DNA from: Tabrizicola sp.
Lineage (GTDB): Bacteria; Pseudomonadota; Alphaproteobacteria; Rhodobacterales; Rhodobacteraceae
Direction of reading: 5' to 3'
DNA: 37,626 nucleotides
NCBI RefSeq assembly: GCF_016793705.1
Contig: NZ_JAEULO010000020.1
Span: 1-37,626, forward strand
In this document: in pieces, positions 7,769 through 15,006 of the stretch
Layout of the letters: every line of letters begins with the position of its first letter
Position numbering within the stretch: the first letter of the stretch is position 1
Program-made: the position numbers and the translations under genes
The notes under the pieces: generated by a model
The model's input: only the letters and a program-made list of their open reading frames with translations
What the model was told of the DNA's origin: nothing
Database searches by the model: none

Positions 7769-8016
7769 GTTTGTCCCGCCTGCGGCCCGCTGGGTCAGCA
7801 CGGCTTTGCCGTGGCAGAATGCCTGCATTTGCCGGAGATGGAAATCAATGAAAACCAGCAAGTGTTTTTCGGCTTTGCAGGAAGGTGCCGGTGTGGGCGG
7901 GGAAAGAAGTATACGGAATTTGGCGATCATTCGCTAGATTTGACGCATATTCACGAGATGCTCTGGACTTTTTCAATAAACAGTATACTTTTTAGCGACA
8001 CCTCCCGTTGCCCCCA
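7769..8016. other. Intergenic region between maeB and the GntR gene, with two GTATAC sites
   Basis: This divergent region has no coding signal. It holds several TTTGC elements (such as TTTGCCGT, TTTGCCGG and TTTGCAGG between about 7802 and 7880) and is AT-rich near the GntR gene. AAGTATACGG (7907-7916) and AGTATACTT (7982-7990) share the palindrome GTATAC, which fits the GT-n-AC core of FadR/FCD-type GntR operators. The second site is 27-35 bp before the GntR start and suggests autoregulation. Confidence 0.4.
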
Positions 8017-8673
8017 ATGTCCCGCACCAGCCATCGCACGCGCATCCATGACGTCCTGCGCTCTCGTCTCCTGCAAGGCGAGATCGCGCCGGGCGCCCGC
8101 CTGGTCGACCATGCCATCGCGGCAGAGATGGGCGTCAGCCGGATGCCCGTGCGCGAGGCGCTGATGCAGCTTGTCTCGGAAGGCTATCTGGAAAGCACCA
8201 GCCGGGGTTTCGCGCTGCCGAACCTGAGCCCCGACCGCATCACCGAGGTCTTCGTGCTGCGCCGCCTCCTGGAGCCCCATGCCGTCGCCGGGGTCGCCCG
8301 CGACCGGGGCGAGGCCGACCTTGCCACGATGGGTGCGGCGCTGGCCCTGGCCGAGGGTGCGGGGGCGGACGTGGCCACCTTTCATCGCGGTGCCGAGGGG
8401 TTTCGCAACGGCTGGCTCGGGGCGGTGCGGAACGCCGAGCTGCGCCAAGCGATCCAGCGCTATTCGGGCCAGGTGCAGTCGGTGCGCTTCGCCACCCTGC
8501 CAGACCCGGAGGCGCGGGCGACTATCCTTGCGGGCCTGTGCGCCCTTCACGCCGCCTTCCTGTCCGCCGACGGCCTTGCCGCGCAGGACCGGATGCTGCG
8601 CTTCATCTACGATGCCGAGGAAAGCTACCGCCGGGGCCTTGCCACCGGCCTGATCGCATTAAAGGGGGAACCA
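8017..8673 (+). CDS. GntR family transcriptional regulator, FCD subfamily
   Basis: The protein has about 219 residues, taking the ATG at 8017. A TTG three codons upstream is possible but less likely; neither has a clear Shine-Dalgarno sequence, so the mRNA may be leaderless. The N-terminal winged helix-turn-helix (about 5-70) shows RIHDVLRSRLLQGEIAPGARL and the recognition-helix segment MGVSRMPVREALMQLVSEGYL typical of GntR. The C-terminal helical FCD effector domain starts near LRRLLEPHAVAG. The reading frame ends with TGA at 8674-8676, overlapping the ATG of the VOC/cupin gene (ATGA), so regulator and enzyme are one operon and the regulator probably senses the substrate of that pathway. The ligand is unknown. 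Confidence 0.9.
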
Positions 8674-9758
8674 TGACTGACGAAATCCGCGCCGAAATCC
8701 GCCTGCCGACGCAAGAGCTGCGCAACGACCTGCCGTTCTACATGAAGACCCTGGGCTTCCGGCTGGACATGATCTTTCCCGCCGACAACCCCTCGGTCGC
8801 GGTGCTGTCGGGCCATGGCGTGCGCCTGCGGATCGAAAAGGACGCGCCGGAAGCCCCCGGCACCTTGCGCATCCTGACCGACGATCCGGGTTTTGCGGGC
8901 GGCGCCAGGTCGCTGACCGCGCCCAACGGCACGAAAGTGGAGATCGACGAGCTGAACCCGCCGGTGGTGACGCCTGCCACGGAACATGCTTTTGTGGTGC
9001 GCCGCCTCGCCGACCAGGCGCCCTGGGTGATCGGGCGGGCGGGGATGGAATATCGCGATCTGATCCCCAGCCGCCTGGGCGGGGCGATGATCGCGAGCCA
9101 TATCCGGGTGCCGGACGGGCCGGTGCCGGACATGGTGCATTTCCACAAGGTCGGCTTCCAGCTGATCTTCTGCGTCGCCGGCTGGGTGGATGTTCTCTAT
9201 GAGGATCAAGGCGATATCCGCCGCATCCATGCGGGCGACTGCTTCATCCAGCCGCCCACCATCCGCCACAAGGTGCTGCATTCCGAAGGCGTGCAGGTGG
9301 TGGAGATCGGGGTGCCCGCCGAGCATGTGACCGAGATCGACCACGAGATGAAACTGCCGACCCCGCACTACCGGCCGGAGCGGGAATGGGATGGGCAGAA
9401 GTTCGTCCATGACATCGGGTCGAAGGGGGTGTTCGGGCCCTTCCGCATCCCCGGCTTCGAGGCGCGGGATACGACGATCAACGAGAATACGAAGGGCGTG
9501 GCCTCGGTCATGGTGGCGCGGCCGACCGGCGTGGCCGCGCCTTGGACGGTGCATGACGGGGATATCCTTTTCACCTTCGTGATGACCGGCGGGATGACGC
9601 TGGAGGGCGAGGGGAAGGACCCCTACCGCCTCTCGCCCGGCGATGCCTTCGTGATCCCGCCGGGAATGGCGACGCGCTATGTCGATCCGACGGCGGATTT
9701 GCAGCTGCTGGAAGTGACGCTGCCCGGCAATCCGCCGACGCGGGTGGTGTCCAGATAA
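8673..9758 (+). CDS. VOC-like plus double-cupin protein of unknown function
   Basis: The protein has 361 residues, with a strong AAAGGGGG Shine-Dalgarno sequence before ATG 8673. Residues 1-95 resemble half of a glyoxalase/VOC fold (IRLPTQELRNDLPFYMKTLGFRLD, then SGHGVRLRIEKD). Residues about 135-215 form a cupin with the metal-ligand pattern H156-x-H158, Q163 and H199 (HFHKVGFQLIF, IRHKVLHSEG). Residues about 275-350 form a second cupin (LSPGDAFVIPPGMATRY) that lacks the second histidine set and is probably structural. The first cupin has glutamine where the usual glutamate would be. No specific substrate can be named. Translational coupling to a GntR regulator suggests an inducible catabolic or detoxifying step. 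An isomerase or dioxygenase are both possible. Confidence 0.75.
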   Translation: MTDEIRAEIRLPTQELRNDLPFYMKTLGFRLDMIFPADNPSVAVLSGHGVRLRIEKDAPEAPGTLRILTDDPGFAGGARSLTAPNGTKVEIDELNPPVVTPATEHAFVVRRLADQAPWVIGRAGMEYRDLIPSRLGGAMIASHIRVPDGPVPDMVHFHKVGFQLIFCVAGWVDVLYEDQGDIRRIHAGDCFIQPPTIRHKVLHSEGVQVVEIGVPAEHVTEIDHEMKLPTPHYRPEREWDGQKFVHDIGSKGVFGPFRIPGFEARDTTINENTKGVASVMVARPTGVAAPWTVHDGDILFTFVMTGGMTLEGEGKDPYRLSPGDAFVIPPGMATRYVDPTADLQLLEVTLPGNPPTRVVSR

Positions 9759-9821
9759 GGCCTCCTCGTGCGCTTCGCTTCTCGTCGGAGTCGCGAGGAG
9801 AAGCCGAAGGCGCACGACGAG
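9759..9821 (+). repeat. Post-stop palindromic repeat, copy C
   Basis: It starts at the base after the VOC/cupin stop (TAA 9756-9758). The left arm CTCCTCGTGCGCTTCG, then CTTCTCGTCG, pairs with CGAGGAGAAGCC, then GAAGGCGCACGACGAG, around a short GAGT-type loop. The left-arm core CTCCTCGTGCG is shared exactly with copy A. It has the same position and orientation relative to the upstream gene as copies A and B. Confidence 0.75.
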
Positions 9822-9856
9822 CAGTGCTTGCGGAAATTGGCGGGCGGCATCACACT

Positions 9857-9872
9857 CTGACCAAATGGTCAG
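9857..9872. promoter_or_regulatory. RutR-type operator upstream of the nucleoside salvage operon
   Basis: CTGACCAAATGGTCAG is a perfect palindrome (arms CTGACCA/TGGTCAG, 2-bp spacer). Its core TGACCAnnTGGTCA equals the known E. coli RutR consensus TTGACCAnnTGGTCAA apart from the outermost base pair. RutR is a TetR-family repressor relieved by uracil or thymine. The site ends 10 bp before the cdd ATG, overlaps the region of the Shine-Dalgarno sequence, and is placed to block the promoter or early elongation. No rutR gene is in this window. Confidence 0.6.
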
Positions 9873-9882
9873 GGAGAGGGCG

Positions 9883-10275
9883 ATGACGCTTCTGGAGGCG
9901 GCGACGGCGGTGCGGGAGCGGGCCTATGCGCCCTATTCGCGGTTCAAGGTCGGGGCGGCTTTGCTGTCGACGAGCGGAGCGGTGCATGTCGGCTGCAATG
10001 TCGAGAACGTGGCCTATCCGGAAGGCACCTGCGCCGAGGCGGGGGCTATTGCGGCGATGATCGCCGCCGGGGATACGAGGATCGCCGAGGTCTGCGTCAT
10101 CGCAGACAGCCCCGATCCGGTGCCGCCCTGTGGTGGCTGCCGCCAGAAGATTGCCGAATTCGCCGGGCAGGAGGTGCGGGTGACGCTCTGTACTACCGAC
10201 GGCAAGCAGAAGGTGATGACGGTGGCCGAGCTTCTGCCCGGCGTCTTCACCGCCGCGCATATGGACCGGGCGTGA
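9883..10275 (+). CDS. cdd: Cytidine deaminase
   Basis: The 130-residue zinc enzyme deaminates cytidine and deoxycytidine to uridine and deoxyuridine. The zinc and catalytic motif CNVENVAYPEGTCAEAGA contains C50 and proton-shuttle E52, and PCGGCRQ provides C83 and C86, so this is the short tetrameric class. I chose ATG 9883 because AGGGAGAGGG lies directly before it. An in-frame ATG at 9865 has no ribosome-binding site and falls inside the RutR-like palindrome. It is the first gene of the salvage operon; its stop overlaps the GTG of deoA (GTGA at 10272-10275). Confidence 0.94.
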   Translation: MTLLEAATAVRERAYAPYSRFKVGAALLSTSGAVHVGCNVENVAYPEGTCAEAGAIAAMIAAGDTRIAEVCVIADSPDPVPPCGGCRQKIAEFAGQEVRVTLCTTDGKQKVMTVAELLPGVFTAAHMDRA

Positions 10276-11582
10276 CTGACGCCCGCGCCATCATCGCAAG
10301 GGTGCGCGATGGCGGCCAGCCTTCGGCCGACGACCTGCGCTGGTTCGCGATGGGCCTTGCCTCGGGCGCGGTGACGGATGCCCAGGCGGGGGCCTTCGCG
10401 ATGGCGGTGCTGTTGAAGGGTCTGTCCGAAGAGGGCCGGGTCGCCCTGACGCGGGGGATGCGGGATTCCGGGAAGGTTCTGGAGTGGGATCTGCCCGGTC
10501 CGGTGGTCGACAAGCACTCGACCGGCGGGATCGGCGACTGTACCTCCTTGCTGCTGGCCCCGGCGCTGGCGGTCTGTGGGGCTTACGTCCCGATGATCTC
10601 GGGCCGCGGCCTCGGCCATACCGGCGGGACGCTGGACAAGCTGGAGTCGATCCCCGGCTTTCGCACCGGTCTGACCGAAAGCGCCCTGCGCAAGCAGATG
10701 GCCGAGGTGCATTGCGCCATCGTCGCGGCCTCCGCCGACCTCGCCCCGGCGGACCGGCGGCTTTATGCGATCCGCGATGTGTCGGGCACGGTGGAGAGCA
10801 TCGACCTGATCACCGCCTCGATCCTGTCGAAGAAGCTGGCGGCGGGGCTGGAGGCGCTGGTGCTGGACGTCAAATGCGGCTCGGGCGCCTTCATGAAGAC
10901 GGCGGAGCAGGCCGAGGCCCTGGCGCGGTCGCTGGTGACGACGGCCCAGGGGGCGGGTTGCATGACCTCGGCGCTGATCACCGATATGTCGCAGCCCCTG
11001 GCGACGGCGGCGGGCAATGCGCTGGAGGTGATCGAGGTGATGGAGACGCTGACCGGCACCTCGGTCAACGTGGCGCTGTGGGATGTGACCGTGGCGCTGG
11101 GGGGCGAGGTGCTGGCGCTCGCAGGGCTGGCCTCGGATGCGGCGGATGGCGAGGGGCGGATCGCGCAGGCGCTGGAATCCGGCGCGGCGGCAGAATGTTT
11201 CGGGCGCATGGTGGTGGCGCAGGGCGGACCGGCGGATTTCGTCGACCGCTGGCCGGATCGGTTGCCCTCGGCCCCGGTGATGATGGAAGTGCCCGCGCTG
11301 GCGGACGGTTTCGTGGCCCGGATCGACGGCGAGGCCTTGGGACAAGCGGTGGTGCATCTGGGCGGCGGACGGCTGCGGGAGGGCGACCGGGTGAACCCGT
11401 CGGTGGGCCTTTCGGACCTGGCCGGGATCGGCGAGGAGACGGCAGAGGGCGTTCCCCTGGCGATGGTACATGCTGTGACGGAAGACGCCGCGCGGGCGGC
11501 GGTCGCGGCGGTTCAGGCGGCCTACCAGATCGTGCCGGAGGCGCCGGAAGAACCGGCGCTGATACAGAAGAGGATCGGCTGA
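10272..11582 (+). CDS. deoA: Thymidine phosphorylase
   Basis: The 436-residue enzyme cleaves thymidine (and deoxyuridine) with phosphate to the base and 2-deoxyribose-1-phosphate. It has the family phosphate-binding motif KHSTGGIGD at 81-89 and the signature SGRGLGHTGGTLDKLESIPG (about 109-128), followed by the KKLAAGLEALVLDVKCGSGAF segment. The start is GTG at 10272, coupled to the cdd stop; an internal ATG is not needed because the N-terminal helices (ARAIIARVRDGGQPSADDL) match the family. Its stop TGA overlaps the deoB ATG by one base. Length matches E. coli DeoA (440). Confidence 0.95.
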   Translation: MTDARAIIARVRDGGQPSADDLRWFAMGLASGAVTDAQAGAFAMAVLLKGLSEEGRVALTRGMRDSGKVLEWDLPGPVVDKHSTGGIGDCTSLLLAPALAVCGAYVPMISGRGLGHTGGTLDKLESIPGFRTGLTESALRKQMAEVHCAIVAASADLAPADRRLYAIRDVSGTVESIDLITASILSKKLAAGLEALVLDVKCGSGAFMKTAEQAEALARSLVTTAQGAGCMTSALITDMSQPLATAAGNALEVIEVMETLTGTSVNVALWDVTVALGGEVLALAGLASDAADGEGRIAQALESGAAAECFGRMVVAQGGPADFVDRWPDRLPSAPVMMEVPALADGFVARIDGEALGQAVVHLGGGRLREGDRVNPSVGLSDLAGIGEETAEGVPLAMVHAVTEDAARAAVAAVQAAYQIVPEAPEEPALIQKRIG

Positions 11583-12790
11583 TGGCGAAGTCTGAAGGGC
11601 GGGCCTTCCTGATCGTGATGGACAGCGTCGGCTGCGGCGGTGCGCCGGATGCGGCGGCCTTCGGCGACGAAGGGTCGAACACGCTGGGCCATATCGCGCA
11701 GGCCTGTGCCGAGGGGAGGGCGGAGGTCGGGCGCAGCGGGTTGTTGAAGATGCCGAACCTCGACCGGCTGGGGCTGGGGGCGGCGATCCGGCTGGCCTCC
11801 GGCGCCGCGACGCCGGGGCTGTCGGCGGTGCCCGAGGGGCTCTGGGGGGCAGCGACGGAGGTGTCGAAGGGCAAGGACACGCCCTCCGGTCACTGGGAGC
11901 TGTCAGGTGTTCCGGTCCCTTGGGACTGGACCTATTTCCCCGACACCGTGCCCGCCTTCCCCGATGACATCGTGGCCGAGGTCTGTCGGCTGGCAGGCAC
12001 CGAGGGCATCCTTGGCAACTGCCATGCCTCCGGCGTGCCGATCATCGCCGAGCATTGCGAGGAACACCTGCGGACCGGATGGCCGATCTGCTATACCTCT
12101 GCCGACAGCGTGTTCCAGATCGCCGCGCATGAAGAGGCCTTCGGGCTGGAGCGGCTGCTGAAACTCTGCCAGGACCTCGCGCCGATGCTGCATGCCCGTA
12201 AGGTGGGCCGGGTCATCGCACGGCCCTTCACCGGGTCTTGCGGCGACTTCAGGCGGACTTCGAACCGTCACGACTACGCCATTGCCCCGCCCGCGCCAAC
12301 GCTGCTGGATTGGGTGAGCGGAGCGGGCCGGGCGACCCATGCCATCGGCAAGATCGGCGACATCTTTTCCATGCGCGGGATCGGCACGCTGTCGAAGGGA
12401 AAGTCCGACGCCGATCTTTTCGAACATCTTGTGCGACTAGGGGCGGACGCCGAAGCCGGGTCCTTGACCTTCGCGAACTTCGTCGAGTTCGACACGCTCT
12501 ACGGCCACCCCCGCGATGTCTCGGGCTATGCCCGCGCGCTGGAATGGTTCGATGCGGGCCTGCCCCGTTTCTTCGCCAATCTGCGGCCCGGCGATCTGGC
12601 GATCTTCACCGCGGACCACGGCAACGACCCGACCTTTCGGGGGACCGAGCATACCCGTGAGCGGGTGCCCCTGACCGGCTGGGGCGTGGGGCTGCGAGAG
12701 ATCTGGTTGCGGGCCTTCGTGGATGTGGGTGCCAGTATCGCGGCCCATCTGGGGGTGGCGTCGCAGGGGCCGGGACGGAGTTTCCTGTGA
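11582..12790 (+). CDS. deoB: Phosphopentomutase
   Basis: The 402-residue alkaline-phosphatase-superfamily enzyme moves phosphate between C1 and C5 of (deoxy)ribose, linking phosphorolysis to central carbon metabolism. N-terminal metal and nucleophile region: FLIVMDSVGCGGAPDAAAFGD then SNTLGHIAQ. Central motifs are GKDTPSGHWELSG and TSADSVFQIAAHEE. The C-terminal metal site is FTADHGNDPTFRGTEHTRE. The ATG at 11582 overlaps the deoA stop (TGATG), and the frame opens further upstream only as an accidental extension through deoA. All conserved residues appear present. It is the third gene of the salvage operon, and a short GC-rich repeat separates it from add. Confidence 0.95.
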   Translation: MAKSEGRAFLIVMDSVGCGGAPDAAAFGDEGSNTLGHIAQACAEGRAEVGRSGLLKMPNLDRLGLGAAIRLASGAATPGLSAVPEGLWGAATEVSKGKDTPSGHWELSGVPVPWDWTYFPDTVPAFPDDIVAEVCRLAGTEGILGNCHASGVPIIAEHCEEHLRTGWPICYTSADSVFQIAAHEEAFGLERLLKLCQDLAPMLHARKVGRVIARPFTGSCGDFRRTSNRHDYAIAPPAPTLLDWVSGAGRATHAIGKIGDIFSMRGIGTLSKGKSDADLFEHLVRLGADAEAGSLTFANFVEFDTLYGHPRDVSGYARALEWFDAGLPRFFANLRPGDLAIFTADHGNDPTFRGTEHTRERVPLTGWGVGLREIWLRAFVDVGASIAAHLGVASQGPGRSFL

Positions 12791-12838
12791 CCGCCCCCGG
12801 GGCGCTGCCCCGGACCCCGGGATACTTTCAGACAGAAA
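12791..12838 (+). repeat. GC-rich intergenic repeat between deoB and add
   Basis: The segment contains a hairpin GGGGCGCTGCCCC (12799-12811) followed by GGACCCCGGGATACTTTC and AGACAGAAAATG. From memory, near-identical strings (GCTGCCCCGGACCCC...GGATATTT...GACAGAAAATGA) are common between genes in Rhodobacteraceae, which marks this as a dispersed family repeat rather than part of either gene. It may attenuate read-through inside the operon. The copy number in this genome cannot be judged from one window. Confidence 0.5.
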
Positions 12839-12850
12839 ATGGAGCCTGTC

Positions 12851-13828
12851 GTGAGTGGATTGCCGAAGGTCGAGCTGCATCTGCATCTGGAGGGCGCGGC
12901 GCCGCCCGCCTTTATCCGGGGGCTGGCGAAGGAAAAGCATCTGGACATATCCGGCATCTTCGACGCGCGCGGGAACTACCGCTACAAGGACTTTTGGGAT
13001 TTCCTCAAGGTCTATGAGGCGGCGACTTCGGCCTTGCAAAGCCCTGAGGATTACGCGCGGCTGGTGCTGGCGGTGCTGGAGGAATCGGCAGCCTCGGGGG
13101 TGGTATATTCCGAGACGTTCCTGAGCCCCGACTTTTGCGGCGGGCGCGACGTCGGGGCGTGGCGCGAATATCTGCACGCGATGCAGGAGGCGGCGACGCA
13201 GGCCGAACGCCAGATGGGCATTACTCTACGTGGGGTCATCACCTGCATCCGGCATTTCGGCCCGGAGAAGGCGCGCGAAACCGCGCTTTGCGCGGCGGAG
13301 ACGGCTGGGGACTGGATCGTGGGCTTCGGCATCGCAGGGGACGAGAAGATCGGTGCGCCGAAGGATTTCCGCTGGGCCTTCGACTGCGCGCGGGAGGCGG
13401 GGCTTCGGCTGACCGCCCATGCCGGGGAATGGGGCGGGCCGGACAGCGTGCGGGATGCGGTGCGCGATCTGGAGGTGGAGCGGATCGGCCATGGGGTGCG
13501 GGCCATCGAGGACCTCGCGCTGGTGGACGAGCTGGCGGAGAAGGGCGTGGTGCTGGAGGTCTGTCCGGGCTCGAACGTCACGCTGGGCATCTACAAGAGC
13601 TTCCGCGACCATCCCATCGCGGAACTCGATCGAAGGGGGGTGAAGGTGACGGTCTCGACCGATGACCCGCCCTTCTTTCACACCACGATGGCGCGGGAAT
13701 ACGAGGAGTTGCACCGGGCCTTCGACTGGGACGAGGGGCAATTCCGGCGGATCGCGCGCCAGTCGCTTGACGCGGCCTTCTGCGATGCGGATACCAAGGG
13801 AGGTATCGCGAAGAAGCTGGAGGCCTGA
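12851..13828 (+). CDS. add: Adenosine deaminase
   Basis: The protein has about 325 residues. The enzyme deaminates (deoxy)adenosine to (deoxy)inosine using one zinc. Motifs are HLHLEG near the N-terminus (metal ligands H10 and H12), HAGEWGGPDSVRDAV (catalytic glutamate), ERIGHGVRAI, LEVCPGSNVTLG, and STDDPPFF (catalytic aspartate pair). I prefer GTG 12851 because GGAG sits six bases before it. The ATG at 12839 (four codons earlier) lacks a ribosome-binding site and is part of the upstream repeat. TGA at 13826-13828 abuts the upp ATG. It belongs to the salvage operon. The related adenine deaminases share these motifs, so adenosine specificity is an inference from the operon. Confidence 0.9.
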   Translation: MSGLPKVELHLHLEGAAPPAFIRGLAKEKHLDISGIFDARGNYRYKDFWDFLKVYEAATSALQSPEDYARLVLAVLEESAASGVVYSETFLSPDFCGGRDVGAWREYLHAMQEAATQAERQMGITLRGVITCIRHFGPEKARETALCAAETAGDWIVGFGIAGDEKIGAPKDFRWAFDCAREAGLRLTAHAGEWGGPDSVRDAVRDLEVERIGHGVRAIEDLALVDELAEKGVVLEVCPGSNVTLGIYKSFRDHPIAELDRRGVKVTVSTDDPPFFHTTMAREYEELHRAFDWDEGQFRRIARQSLDAAFCDADTKGGIAKKLEA

Positions 13829-14461
13829 ATGCTGGATCACCTGACCGTTGTGTCGCACCCGCTTGTCCAGCACAAGCTGACGTTGATGCGGGAAAAGGAC
13901 ACCTCGACCGCCAGTTTCCGCAAGCTTCTGCGCGAGATCAGCCTGCTTCTGGCCTATGAGGTCACGCGGGAACTGCCGATGACCACCAAGCGGATCGAGA
14001 CGCCGCTGGAGGAGATGGATGCACCCATGATCGAGGGCAAGAAGCTGGCACTGGTTTCGATCCTGCGGGCGGGCAATGGCCTTTTGGACGGCATCCTGGA
14101 ACTGATCCCGGCGGCGCGGGTGGGGTTCGTCGGCCTTTACCGCGACCCGGAAACGCTGCAGCCGGTGCAATATTACAACAAGCTGCCCGACCACATGGAG
14201 GACCGGATCGCCATCGTGGTCGACCCGATGCTGGCGACCGGGAATTCCTCGGCGGCGGCGGTGTCGCTGCTGAAGCAGGCCGGGGCGAAGCAGATCCGCT
14301 TCCTGTGCCTTCTGGCCGCTCCGGAAGGCATCGCGCGGATGAAGGAGGCGCATCCGGATGTCCCGATCGTCACGGCGGCGGTCGACAGCCATCTGAACGA
14401 CCAGGGCTATATCGTGCCGGGGCTGGGCGATGCGGGCGACCGGATGTTCGGGACGAAATGA
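13829..14461 (+). CDS. upp: Uracil phosphoribosyltransferase
   Basis: The 210-residue enzyme makes UMP from uracil and PRPP, closing the pyrimidine salvage route begun by cdd and deoA. It shows the N-terminal [53 protein letters not shown], the PRPP loop [17 protein letters not shown], and the C-terminal uracil-binding [18 protein letters not shown]. Length equals the family norm (about 208-210). It starts at the base after the add stop and its own stop overlaps the ATG of the SPOR protein (ATGA), so it is tightly co-translated. Confidence 0.96.
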   Translation: MLDHLTVVSHPLVQHKLTLMREKDTSTASFRKLLREISLLLAYEVTRELPMTTKRIETPLEEMDAPMIEGKKLALVSILRAGNGLLDGILELIPAARVGFVGLYRDPETLQPVQYYNKLPDHMEDRIAIVVDPMLATGNSSAAAVSLLKQAGAKQIRFLCLLAAPEGIARMKEAHPDVPIVTAAVDSHLNDQGYIVPGLGDAGDRMFGTK

Positions 14462-15000
14462 CCCGGGCCTTTGCCTTTGCGTTGCTGCTGGCAGCCCTGC
14501 CAGCGGAAGCCGAGCCGATCCGGCCTGCCGAATTGCCGCCGGCGGATTATGCCGGTCAGCAATATGTTGACAGCAAGGGCTGCATGTTCGTCCGCGCCGG
14601 GGCGGGCGGCAAGGTGGTCTGGGTGCCCCGCGTCTCGCGCGAGGGGGTGCCGTCCTGCGGCAACCCGCCCTCGGGCCACCGGGTGCCGGTGGCCGAGGAG
14701 GGGGGCCTGCAGCCGGTGCCGTCCGCTGCGACGCCCGAGAGCCCGGCAGCGCCTGTCGGGCAGGCGACAGGTGGCTATTTCGTGGCGGTTGGCAGCTTCG
14801 GGGTGGTGGCCAATGCCGAGAAGGCCGAGGCGCGGCTGGCGGCCCTCGACTTCCAGGTGATCCGGGGGCAGGTGCAGGGGGCGACCTCGACGCTGACGAC
14901 GGTTTTTGCCGGGCCGTTTCCCGATGCCGCAGCCGCTGCCAAGGCGCGGGACGTGCTGCGGGCCAAGGGCTTTCCCGACGCGACGGTGATCCAGCCCTGA
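14458..15000 (+). CDS. Secreted SPOR-domain protein
   Basis: The 180-residue protein has an N-terminal signal peptide ([19 protein letters not shown], cleavage likely after AEA). A middle region has two cysteines (SKGCMFV, PSCGNP), and a proline/alanine-rich linker leads to a C-terminal SPOR domain (about 104-178; [22 protein letters not shown], then [17 protein letters not shown]). SPOR domains bind denuded peptidoglycan glycan strands, so a periplasmic role in cell-wall remodelling or division is likely. The ATG overlaps the upp stop. Functional linkage to nucleoside salvage is unlikely; the coupling may be only genomic compactness. The gene ends 6 bp before a convergent gene. Confidence 0.85.
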   Translation: MTRAFAFALLLAALPAEAEPIRPAELPPADYAGQQYVDSKGCMFVRAGAGGKVVWVPRVSREGVPSCGNPPSGHRVPVAEEGGLQPVPSAATPESPAAPVGQATGGYFVAVGSFGVVANAEKAEARLAALDFQVIRGQVQGATSTLTTVFAGPFPDAAAAAKARDVLRAKGFPDATVIQP

Positions 15001-15006
15001 GGGGCG

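Noticed and set aside
9865-9882. ATG 9865 as the cdd start
   Set aside because: It lies inside the operator palindrome and lacks a ribosome-binding site, while AGGGAGAGGG precedes ATG 9883.
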